This document shows, piece by piece, positions 25,900 to 33,649 of a stretch of DNA of 42,938 nucleotides; the first letter of the stretch is position 1; every line of letters begins with the position of its first letter. A model generated the notes under the pieces. The model was not told where the DNA came from. It did not search any database and saw only the letters and a program-made list of their open reading frames with translations. The position numbers were made by a program, and so were the translations under genes. Source of the stretch: JBMNCR01 sp049366695 (GTDB lineage: Bacteria; Bacillota; Clostridia; Eubacteriales; Alkalibacteraceae); NCBI GenBank assembly GCA_049366695.1, contig JBMNCR010000115.1, forward strand, positions 1 through 42,938, given 5' to 3'.

Positions 25900-27390
25900 A
25901 TGGGTAATGAACTAAGAGAGGTGGGAAAAAAATCATCCATCTTTTTTGCAGGAAATATATTCGGGAAATTTATAATTTCTATAACAGGAATCATTATAGT
26001 AAGATACTTAGGGGCTGAAATTTATGGGCAGTATATATATGTTGTTAGTTTTTTAATGTTTTTTACCATTATACCAAAGCTTGGAATGGAAAATGGTATC
26101 GTTTCATTTTTATCACGAAAAACATTTGATAATGAAATTAAAAAAAGCATAGTATCTTCAAGTTTAATAATTACATTTTTATTAAGTACTTTTGTGGTAG
26201 TAATTAGTTATATAAATAAAAATTTTATTTATGAAAAATTATTGAATGAGATTAGATATAGTGAATTGTTTTTAGTACTTCTTCCATCAGTTATACTTGA
26301 TTCAATTAAAGCTATTTTATTAAATTCATTAAGGGCCGTTCGTAAGATTAAAGAAATTACTTTTATAGAAAACATAATTAATCCCATAAGTAAAATAATA
26401 CTAATATTAGCTTTAATTATATTATTTAATATTAAGAATTACTATAGTATAGTTATTCCTTTATATTTGAATTCTATTACTGCGATTATATATTGTTTAG
26501 TTAAACTTAAAAAATATAATTTAATTGGAAAAGTTGTGAAACGATTTGATATAAAACAATTTATTAAATTTTCTTTTCCATTATTGTTTGCGAGTGTTGT
26601 AGCTGTTATAACAGAAAATGTAGACATATACATGATTGGATACATAATGGATGCAGAAAAAGTGGGTATTTATAAAGTTGCTATTCAATTTGGCACACTG
26701 TCGAATTTTGCATTATTATCAGTTGATACAATATTTGCGCCCATAATATCAAATCTTTATTACGATAACAGACTTAAAGATTTATCTAATATGTATAAAT
26801 TCACTACAAAGTGGATAAGTATTATTAATTTAATGGTTTTTGGAATGATATTAGTTTTTTCGAAGGATATTATGCATGTTGCTGGCGAAGAATTTGTTGT
26901 GGGAGGGATTGCATTAATTATAATTTGTTTTGGGCAGGTTATTAACTCTATGGTTGGTTCTGTTGGATTTATTAACATTATGACTGGGCATCCTAAATTA
27001 GAGATGTTTTCTGGTATAACAGCAATGATATTTAATTTGATATTAAATTCTATTTTAATTAAGAAGTATGGTATTAATGGTGCAGCTGTTGCTACTGCAG
27101 TAGCATTATTTACTAAAAATGTCATGAATTTTGCTTTTATGTATAAAAATTTAAAAATGAATCCTTATGACAAAAGCTATTTAAAAGTATTTGGAATACT
27201 TATTATAACGACAATATTTATTTATTTTACTTCGAGCTGTATTCATACAAATTACTTTATTAGATTGTTAATATGTGGATTTTTATATACTATTATTTTT
27301 ATTTCTTTAATATACAAGTTTGCAATGAGTGAATATGAAATAAATACATTTAAAAGACAAATAAGTAAAAGAATTAAAAAGAAGTTGTAA
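25900..27390 (+). CDS. Wzx-like polysaccharide flippase
   Basis: An oligosaccharide flippase of the polysaccharide transporter family within the MOP superfamily. It has 496 residues and about 12-14 membrane helices. The N-terminus VGKKSSIFFAGNIFGKF, then GIIIVRYLGAEIYGQY, is typical of this family, as are the central ENVDIYMIGYIMDAEKVGIY and NIMTGHPKLEM segments. It would move the lipid-linked repeat unit across the membrane to the polymerase at 22741. A GGGG ribosome-binding site precedes the ATG. It stands alone between two long non-coding stretches, so it may have separate transcription. Specificity for the repeat unit cannot be predicted. Confidence 0.92.
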   Translation: MGNELREVGKKSSIFFAGNIFGKFIISITGIIIVRYLGAEIYGQYIYVVSFLMFFTIIPKLGMENGIVSFLSRKTFDNEIKKSIVSSSLIITFLLSTFVVVISYINKNFIYEKLLNEIRYSELFLVLLPSVILDSIKAILLNSLRAVRKIKEITFIENIINPISKIILILALIILFNIKNYYSIVIPLYLNSITAIIYCLVKLKKYNLIGKVVKRFDIKQFIKFSFPLLFASVVAVITENVDIYMIGYIMDAEKVGIYKVAIQFGTLSNFALLSVDTIFAPIISNLYYDNRLKDLSNMYKFTTKWISIINLMVFGMILVFSKDIMHVAGEEFVVGGIALIIICFGQVINSMVGSVGFINIMTGHPKLEMFSGITAMIFNLILNSILIKKYGINGAAVATAVALFTKNVMNFAFMYKNLKMNPYDKSYLKVFGILIITTIFIYFTSSCIHTNYFIRLLICGFLYTIIFISLIYKFAMSEYEINTFKRQISKRIKKKL

Positions 27391-28050
27391 TAAAAATGAA
27401 TTCAATATAAAAGAGAAATATTATACGTATCGACTTAAATGCTACAACTATTAGATGAAATTATGAAGATTTATAAAATAGACTTCTATATATATCTTAT
27501 CTACAGTCCACATAAAAGATAGTAGAAGCGCAATATATCAACATATTTTAGAAGTATTAATTTGTATGTAATAATATTTATATATTCTAAAAAATTATTA
27601 ATCATAACATAATAGATAGTGTGACATTAAAAAAGTTTATTTTTTTTGAGCATATTTAATTTATAAAGTTAGTTACTCTTGCATTTTTTATTGCTCTATC
27701 TTTAAACGATGGTTGACAGTTTTTTCTTCAAGTATAATTTGATTCAGATAAAGCTATGTTATTAACTATATTAACTGGTTTAAATAATATACATTGCTCT
27801 AAGTATTATCTTTTGTATGACCATCAATTGAGAGTCTAGTATCTTCTATTTCTTTGTTCCTAAAGTAAATATCGAAATATCAATAATATCATATTTTATT
27901 CACGGGATACTTATATATGAATCTTTAATTATATTGTAAGTAATGTTATTATAGATGAAGTATAATATAATCATTTTATAATAGATAGTAACGTTGTTTA
28001 ATAATTAGATAGATTGCAAAAAAAATCAAGTGACATTAAGGAGAGTAAAA
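27391..28050. other. Long non-coding region with LCP gene remnant
   Basis: 660 bases between the flippase and rfbA. The middle (about 27721-27945) is a decayed minus-strand copy of the LCP gene found at 30180. The rest is AT-rich and unassigned. An AAGGAG site before 28051 belongs to rfbA. Confidence 0.65.
27721..27945 (-). pseudogene. Decayed fragment of an LCP (LytR-CpsA-Psr) gene
   Basis: Read on the plus strand, 27721-27900 aligns with about 30225-30415 of the intact LCP gene, roughly three bases in four by eye over more than 120 bases. Shared strings include TTTAAATAATATAC, CCATCAAT and CTAGTATCTTC. Single-base deletions break the frame. From about 27903 the match jumps to about 30877 (GATACT, ATATATGAATCT), implying an internal loss of roughly 470 bases. 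It is in the same orientation as the intact gene, and the two copies flank rfbA and rfbB as diverged direct repeats. Confidence 0.75.
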
Positions 28051-28923
28051 ATGAAAGGTATAGTTTTAGCAGGTGGAAATGGGACTAGACTTTATCCAAT
28101 AACTAAAGGTGTGAGCAAACAACTACTACCAATATATGATAAGCCAATGATATATTACCCTTTTTCTGTATTGATGTTATCAAAAATTAGAGAGGTGCTA
28201 ATAATAACAAATCCAGAGTATTTATACTTATATAAAAATTTATTAGGCGATGGTTCTCAATTTGGTATGATTATTAAATATAAAATTCAAAAAGAACCAA
28301 AAGGTATAGCAGATGCTATTTTAATTGGTCAAGAATTTATTGGCAATGACAGTGTGTGTTTAATTTTAGGAGATAATATATTTTATGGTCAAGGCTTTAC
28401 TAATACACTTATTGATGCCACTAATAATAAAGAGGGTGCCTTAGTATTTGGATACTATGTTACCAACCCAAATGATTTTGCTGTTCTAGAATATGATTCA
28501 AATAAAAAAGTAATTTCAATTGAAGAAAAACCAAAAGAATATAAATCAAATTATGCAATTCCAGGTTTATATTTCTATGATAACAGTGTAATAAATAAGG
28601 TTAACAACTTGTCTCCCTCGAAGAGGGGAGAATTAGAAATCACAGATTTGAACAAAATATATCTAGATGAAGGAAAGTTGACAGTAGAATTACTTGGAAG
28701 GGGATTTGCATGGTTAGATTCTGGAACATATGAAGGATTAGCCAATGCTTCTGATTTTGTAAAAACTATACAAAACAGAACAGGACTTTATATTGCGTGT
28801 TTAGAAGAAATCGCATATAAAAATAATTGGATAAGCAAAAATGCGCTTATTATGCTAGGGCAAGAACATGAGAAAAATGATTATGGTAAATATATTCTTA
28901 ATATAGCAAATGAAGAAATTTAA
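28051..28923 (+). CDS. rfbA: Glucose-1-phosphate thymidylyltransferase
   Basis: Joins dTTP and glucose-1-phosphate to make dTDP-glucose. It has 290 residues, the normal RmlA length. Motifs are the nucleotide loop LAGGNGTRLYPITKGVSKQ followed by LLPIYDKPMIYYP, the base-binding KEPKGIADAI, the catalytic LGDNIFYG, VISIEEKPKEYKSNYA and GFAWLDSGTYEGL. ATG 28051 follows AAGGAG by about seven bases; the GTG at 28030 lies upstream of that site and is not used. It is coupled to rfbB, whose TTG start lies 39 bases after its stop codon. Confidence 0.95.
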   Translation: MKGIVLAGGNGTRLYPITKGVSKQLLPIYDKPMIYYPFSVLMLSKIREVLIITNPEYLYLYKNLLGDGSQFGMIIKYKIQKEPKGIADAILIGQEFIGNDSVCLILGDNIFYGQGFTNTLIDATNNKEGALVFGYYVTNPNDFAVLEYDSNKKVISIEEKPKEYKSNYAIPGLYFYDNSVINKVNNLSPSKRGELEITDLNKIYLDEGKLTVELLGRGFAWLDSGTYEGLANASDFVKTIQNRTGLYIACLEEIAYKNNWISKNALIMLGQEHEKNDYGKYILNIANEEI

Positions 28924-28962
28924 GATGTGTATGTTTTAAAATTATCGAAGGGAAGGATATTA

Positions 28963-29943
28963 TTGAATATATTAGTCACAGGTGGAGCAGGATTTGTTGG
29001 AAGTAATTTTATTTATTATATGCTAAAAAAATACCCATATTATAAAATTGTGTGTCTTGATTTACTGACCTATGCAGGTAATGTAGAAACTTTAAAGCAA
29101 GCAATGAAAAATAAAATGTTTACTTTTATTAAAGGAGATATCACTGATAAAGATACAGTTTTTGCATTATTTAAAAACGAAAATTTTGATATTGTTATTA
29201 ATTTTGCTGCAGAATCGCATGTGGACAGATCTATTAAAGATTCTAGTGTATTTCTTAAAACAAATGTGCTAGGTACGCAGGTATTAATGGATGCTTGTAG
29301 AGAATACAATACAAAAAGATTTCATCAAGTATCTACAGATGAAGTATATGGAGATTTACCTATTGATAGACCGGATTTATTTTTTTTGGAAGATACCCCG
29401 TTATGTACTTCTTCACCATATTCTGCATCTAAAGCAGCTGCAGATTTATTAGTATTATCATATTTTAAAACTTACAATCTAGCAGTGACTATATCTAGAT
29501 GTTCTAACAATTATGGTCCTTATCATTTACCTGAAAAACTCATACCACTAATTATTACTCGTGCTTTAAATGATGAGAAAATTCCCATATACGGACAAGG
29601 AAAAAATGTGCGCGATTGGTTATTCATAGAAGATCATTGCTCAGCTATTGATCTTATTATCCATCATGGAGTGTCAGGAGAAGTGTATAATATCGGTGGA
29701 CATAATGAGAAGACAAACCTGGAAGTAGTAAAACTTATTTTAAATGAATTAAATAAAACAGAAGAGCTTATAACTTTTGTAACTGATAGACTAGGGCATG
29801 ATTTGCGTTATGCAATTGATCCTACAAAAATATCTACCCAATTAGGTTGGGAAGCAAAAACTGATTTTGACAAAGGAATAAAGTTAACTGTTGAATGGTA
29901 CTTGGAAAATAGATATTGGTGGGAAAACATGCTCAATGTATAA
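28963..29943 (+). CDS. rfbB: dTDP-glucose 4,6-dehydratase
   Basis: An extended short-chain dehydrogenase that turns dTDP-glucose into dTDP-4-keto-6-deoxyglucose using bound NAD. It has 326 residues. Motifs are TGGAGFVGSNFI, FAAESHVDRSI, STDEVYGDL, the YSASKAAADLLV catalytic Tyr and Lys, and SNNYGPYHLPEKLIPL. TTG 28963 is chosen because it follows GGGAAGGA and begins the Rossmann strand; the ATG at 28927 would add 12 residues with no match to the family. No rfbC or rfbD follows, so the final dTDP-sugar is not settled by this window. Confidence 0.93.
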   Translation: MNILVTGGAGFVGSNFIYYMLKKYPYYKIVCLDLLTYAGNVETLKQAMKNKMFTFIKGDITDKDTVFALFKNENFDIVINFAAESHVDRSIKDSSVFLKTNVLGTQVLMDACREYNTKRFHQVSTDEVYGDLPIDRPDLFFLEDTPLCTSSPYSASKAAADLLVLSYFKTYNLAVTISRCSNNYGPYHLPEKLIPLIITRALNDEKIPIYGQGKNVRDWLFIEDHCSAIDLIIHHGVSGEVYNIGGHNEKTNLEVVKLILNELNKTEELITFVTDRLGHDLRYAIDPTKISTQLGWEAKTDFDKGIKLTVEWYLENRYWWENMLNV

Positions 29944-30000
29944 TTATAAATGCAGGTATTGAAGGGTAAACTACAATTTAAAAAAATATATTGTTTAGTG

Positions 30001-30024
30001 ATATCTTTGAAAGAAGATATTTTA
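30001..30024 (+). terminator. Terminator-like hairpin after rfbB
   Basis: ATATCTT (30001-30007) pairs perfectly with AAGATAT (30014-30020) around a 6-base loop and is followed by TTTTAC. It lies about 58 bases after the rfbB stop. The short T-tract keeps confidence low. Confidence 0.4.
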
Positions 30025-30151
30025 CTAAAGTATTAAAAGAATGATGGCACAAAAAAATAGTTTGTTCTACAGTAGATAAACAATATATAAATAACAGCAG
30101 ATTCATATTTATAGAGTTAATTGGACTTTGATAGAATTATATACTGAATAT

Positions 30152-30176
30152 AAAAGAAGCTCATAATGAGCCCCCT
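30152..30176 (-). terminator. Terminator of the LCP gene (minus strand)
   Basis: On the minus strand, GCTCA and TGAGC (30159-30171) form a short stem with a 3-base loop, preceded by GGGG and followed by TTCTTTTA. It starts just a few bases after the LCP stop codon. Confidence 0.5.
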
Positions 30177-30179
30177 AAT

Positions 30180-31208
30180 TTAATTATTTATTTTATTACT
30201 TATTTCAGTTACCTTCTCTGACGGGGTATAATTATCCTCTTCATATATAAATTTATGTAGATAAGATACATTATCAACTAAAGTGTTTGGTTTTAAATAA
30301 TATACTCCGCTCCAAGTACCACCTTTCGCATGTCCATCAATAGGGAGCCTAGTATCTTCCATTTCTTTTATTCCTGAAGTGAATATTGAAGTTGCTAATG
30401 ATATCATTTCTGCTTTTGTTAAACTTGTTTCAATATTCGGCGCTAATGTTTCAATTAGAGATAAAGCTTGAGAAAGAGACTTATCATTAAGTATTTTTTT
30501 TACTACTTGTTCAAGAACTGTTCGCTGTCTTTCTGTTCTCTCATAATCTCCATTACCAACATATCTAATTCTACAATATGCTACAGCTTGTCTACCAGTT
30601 AATGTATGAGTTCCAGCTGTCTTAATACGACTTGAAGTATTACCAGCTATTTTGTCAAGCTCCACTTGATACATGTCCATATTATTTATTTCACTTTGAC
30701 TTACTTCTATCTCTACTCCACCTACAGAATCAACTATTTTTTCCAATGATTCAAAATTTACAGTGACATAGTTTTTAATATTCATATCAAAGTTGAGATT
30801 TATCGTTTTTATTGTTAACTCAGGTCCTCCATAACTATAAGAGTGATTTATTTTATCATATTTCTTCCCCGGTATACTCACATATGTATCTCTCATTATT
30901 GAAGTTAATTTAAGCATTTTATGTTCTTTATCTAAGGTTGCAATCATAATACTATCAGCCCTACCGTCATAGTCATCATTTCGCGTATCTATTCCAAAAA
31001 GAGCTATATTTATAATATTATCATTTTTATCGACTTCTGCTTCAATCATTAATTCATCTTCATCATCTGTAATATCTACCATATTGATATTACCTAAAAG
31101 TTTGTTATAAATAAAGAAAAAACCTGACGTAAGAACGATTAGAATAATTAAGAAAGTTATAAAGATTCTTTTCTTAGCGCTTCCTTTTTTCTTTTTTTTC
31201 TTAGCCAT
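30180..31208 (-). CDS. LCP (LytR-CpsA-Psr) family wall-polymer ligase
   Basis: An LCP phosphotransferase of 342 residues that would transfer a lipid-linked glycopolymer onto peptidoglycan outside the membrane. It has a lysine-rich cytoplasmic tail (1-14), one membrane anchor (about 15-35), then the catalytic domain: ALFGIDTRNDDYDGRADS, LTSIMRDTYVSIPG with a pyrophosphate-binding Arg, KINHSYSYGG, and the C-terminal AVAYCRIRY followed by DYERTERQR. All major family motifs are present. A GGTAGGTG site precedes ATG 31208 on the minus strand. It is the only gene on this strand between 14.4 kb and the right end, and is divergent from galE. A decayed second copy lies at about 27.7-27.9 kb. Confidence 0.93.
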   Translation of the reverse strand: MAKKKKKKGSAKKRIFITFLIILIVLTSGFFFIYNKLLGNINMVDITDDEDELMIEAEVDKNDNIINIALFGIDTRNDDYDGRADSIMIATLDKEHKMLKLTSIMRDTYVSIPGKKYDKINHSYSYGGPELTIKTINLNFDMNIKNYVTVNFESLEKIVDSVGGVEIEVSQSEINNMDMYQVELDKIAGNTSSRIKTAGTHTLTGRQAVAYCRIRYVGNGDYERTERQRTVLEQVVKKILNDKSLSQALSLIETLAPNIETSLTKAEMISLATSIFTSGIKEMEDTRLPIDGHAKGGTWSGVYYLKPNTLVDNVSYLHKFIYEEDNYTPSEKVTEISNKINN

Positions 31209-31256
31209 ACGGACACCTACCTTTTAGTTTGTTTAATACTATTTGTTACCATATAA

Positions 31257-31285
31257 ATTATAGCACTTAATTATATTAATTAGAA
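31257..31285 (-). promoter_or_regulatory. Possible promoter of the LCP gene
   Basis: On the minus strand, TATAAT (31262-31257) has TTCTAA 17 bases upstream (31285-31280). The -10 is perfect and the -35 weak, the same combination as before the pseudoprotease gene. Confidence 0.5.
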
Positions 31286-31357
31286 TAAATAATATATCGA
31301 AATAATAAAGGATGTGTAAAAATTAGTATAAATAAGTTGGGTAATTATGGCACAGTA

Positions 31358-31387
31358 TTGACCATACACTAGTTTTAAATGTATAAT
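31358..31387 (+). promoter_or_regulatory. Sigma-A promoter of galE
   Basis: TTGACC (31358-31363), an 18-base spacer and TATAAT (31382-31387). One mismatch to the consensus in total. Transcription would start about 25 bases before the ATG, with AAGGAG in between. Confidence 0.8.
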
Positions 31388-31417
31388 ATTTCTATAATTA
31401 TATAAAGGAGTTTTTTT

Positions 31418-32428
31418 ATGTCGATATTAGTAACTGGTGGTGCAGGATATATTGGAAGTCATACTTGTGTTGAATTACTAAATGCAGATTATGATATTAT
31501 AGTAGTTGACAATCTTTCTAATAGTAAACTTGAAGCATTGAATAGAATTGAAGGAATAACAGGAAAAAAAATAAAATTTTATGAAGTCGATATTTTAGAT
31601 AAAGATAGTTTAGAGAAAATATTTAGAGAGAATAATATTGACGCTGTTATACATTTTGCAGGATTAAAAGCTGTGGGAGAATCGGTAGAATTACCCATGA
31701 AGTATTATTATAATAATATCACGGGCACTCTTGTGTTATGTGAAGTTATGAATAAATATAACATAAAAAAAATGGTGTTTAGTTCATCAGCAACTGTCTA
31801 TGGTGTACCAAAAAAGGTGCCTATAAGTGAAGATTTTCCGTTAAGTACCACTAATCCATATGGTAGTACAAAATTAATAATTGAGAATATTTTGAGAGAT
31901 GTATACGTATCTGATAAAAAATGGAGTGTGGCATTATTAAGATATTTTAATCCTATTGGAGCTCACGAAAGTGGTAGGATAGGCGAAGACCCAAATGGTA
32001 GACCAAATAATTTAATGCCATTTATTACTCAAGTTGCTGTGGGTAAAAGAGAAAAATTAAGTGTTTTTGGTAATGATTATGATACTCATGATGGCACAGG
32101 AGTTCGAGATTATATTCATGTGGTTGATTTAGCTAAGGGGCACTTGAAAGCTCTGGAGAAGGTTATGAATACAACTGGTATAGATGAATATAATCTAGGT
32201 ACAGGAACTGGCTATAGTGTGTTGGATATTGTACATAATTTTGAAGTTGCTACTGAAAAAAGTATTCCATATACTATAGTAGATAGAAGACCTGGCGATA
32301 TTGCAAAATGTTATGCAGATCCTAACAAAGCTAAAGAAATTTTAGGTTGGGTTGCCCAAAAGAGCATTAAGGATATGTGTCGAGACTCTTGGAGATGGCA
32401 AAACATGAATCCTAATGGTTACGTATAA
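31418..32428 (+). CDS. galE: UDP-glucose 4-epimerase
   Basis: Interconverts UDP-glucose and UDP-galactose (some relatives also act on the N-acetyl forms), using bound NAD in the cytoplasm. It has 336 residues, a normal length. Motifs are TGGAGYIGSHTCVELL, FAGLKAVGESVELP, the Ser in FSSSATVYG, the catalytic Tyr and Lys in NPYGSTKLIIENI, and RYFNPIGAHESGRIGEDP. AAGGAG precedes the ATG. It is a single-gene unit with its own promoter and a strong terminator. It would supply galactose-type residues to the nearby polymer, consistent with the WbaP-like initiating enzyme. Confidence 0.95.
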   Translation: MSILVTGGAGYIGSHTCVELLNADYDIIVVDNLSNSKLEALNRIEGITGKKIKFYEVDILDKDSLEKIFRENNIDAVIHFAGLKAVGESVELPMKYYYNNITGTLVLCEVMNKYNIKKMVFSSSATVYGVPKKVPISEDFPLSTTNPYGSTKLIIENILRDVYVSDKKWSVALLRYFNPIGAHESGRIGEDPNGRPNNLMPFITQVAVGKREKLSVFGNDYDTHDGTGVRDYIHVVDLAKGHLKALEKVMNTTGIDEYNLGTGTGYSVLDIVHNFEVATEKSIPYTIVDRRPGDIAKCYADPNKAKEILGWVAQKSIKDMCRDSWRWQNMNPNGYV

Positions 32429-32493
32429 ATATATTGTACAGTACATGTAATTAAAATAGGCAATATATCGAGTTAAGAAAATAATTAAAATAT

Positions 32494-32525
32494 AGAGTCC
32501 CACAATGATTTGGGTCTCTTTTTTA
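32494..32525 (+). terminator. Rho-independent terminator after galE
   Basis: AGAGTCCCA (32494-32502) pairs with TGGGTCTCT (32511-32519) with one mismatch and an 8-base loop, and is followed directly by a run of T. It lies 66 bases after the galE stop. Confidence 0.87.
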
Positions 32526-32628
32526 CTATTAAAATATAAGAATAATATTTTAGAAGGTTTTAAATTTCCATTATTTATTTCAAAACCACACTTTTATTAA
32601 TTATATTATTTTAGGTAATATAATCAAA

Positions 32629-32657
32629 TTTAAATATTTTGTAAAATAGTGTATAAT
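32629..32657 (+). promoter_or_regulatory. Possible promoter of the GT2/GtrA-YfhO unit
   Basis: TATAAT at 32652-32657 with TTTAAA 17 bases upstream (32629-32634). It lies between the galE terminator and the GT2 start codon. Confidence 0.45.
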
Positions 32658-32695
32658 AATTATTTAAAGACTATTGTATAATTGCGGAGGATCTA

Positions 32696-33649
32696 ATGAA
32701 AATATGTCTTATTATACCTTGTTATAATGAAGAAGAATCAATAAAAATTTTATATAATGAACTATGTGAAACCATCAAAGAAATAAATAATTACCGCGTT
32801 GAATTGTTATTTATAGATGATGGAAGCCAGGATAATACTTTAGAGATAATTCAAAATATATCAAATTCAGATATAAGGGTAAAGTTTATATCTTTTTCAA
32901 GAAATTTTGGAAAAGAGTCTGCTATTTTAGCAGGCCTAAGATTTGCAAAAGGAGATTATATAGGAGTTTTAGATGCAGATTTGCAACATCCGCCATTTGC
33001 GTTAATTAATATGATTGAAGCATTAGAAGAAGGCTACGATATAGCTGCTGCCAGAAGAATAGATAGAAATGGTGAGAAAAAAACTTATAGTTGGTTTGCA
33101 AGAAGTTTTTATAAGGCAATAAATATGATGTCACAAATAAAGATCCATGAGGGAGCTCAAGATTTTAGAATAATGAAAAGAAAAGTTGTTAAGGCAATAA
33201 TTAATATGCCGGAGTATCATAGGTTTTCTAAAGGTATATTTAGTTGGGTAGGTTTTAAAACAAAGTGGTTTGAGCATGAAAATAGAGAGAGGGTAGCTGG
33301 CACTACGAAATGGTCATTTGCAAAGTCATGTAGATATGCAATAGATGGGATTATTTCTTTTTCTACTATGCCTTTAAGGATTTCTTTACTAACTGGATTT
33401 ATTGTATCTATGTTTGGGTTTGTTTATGCGTTGTATATTGTCATAAAGACATTAATATTAGGTTCTGATTGGCCTGGATTTCCAACTATAACTTCATTGA
33501 TTCTTATTATGAGTGGCTTTATTTTATTGTCATTAGGAATAATCGGCGAGTATATTTCTAGAATATATACAGAAGTTAAGAATAGACCCATATATATAAT
33601 TGATAAAACTAATATCGTTTTTGAGGAGCAATCTAATGAGCGGTATTAA
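32696..33649 (+). CDS. GtrB/CsbB-like polyprenyl-phosphate glycosyltransferase (GT2)
   Basis: A GT2 enzyme that would load a sugar from a UDP-sugar onto undecaprenyl phosphate on the inner face of the membrane. It has 317 residues. The GT-A domain (about 1-225) shows LIIPCYNEEESI, FIDDGSQDNTL, the metal-binding LDADLQHPP and AGTTKWSFAKS. Two C-terminal helices (about 231-255 and 266-290) anchor it. This is the CsbB/GtrB architecture. GGAGG precedes the ATG. The next gene starts 14 bases before this one ends, so they are translationally coupled. CsbB of Bacillus subtilis works with YfhO and a GtrA-type flippase to add GlcNAc to lipoteichoic acid; the same role is likely here, though the sugar is unproven. 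Confidence 0.9.
   Translation: MKICLIIPCYNEEESIKILYNELCETIKEINNYRVELLFIDDGSQDNTLEIIQNISNSDIRVKFISFSRNFGKESAILAGLRFAKGDYIGVLDADLQHPPFALINMIEALEEGYDIAAARRIDRNGEKKTYSWFARSFYKAINMMSQIKIHEGAQDFRIMKRKVVKAIINMPEYHRFSKGIFSWVGFKTKWFEHENRERVAGTTKWSFAKSCRYAIDGIISFSTMPLRISLLTGFIVSMFGFVYALYIVIKTLILGSDWPGFPTITSLILIMSGFILLSLGIIGEYISRIYTEVKNRPIYIIDKTNIVFEEQSNERY

Noticed and set aside
28051..29943. Complete dTDP-L-rhamnose pathway
   Set aside because: Only rfbA and rfbB are present; no epimerase or reductase of that pathway is in the window.
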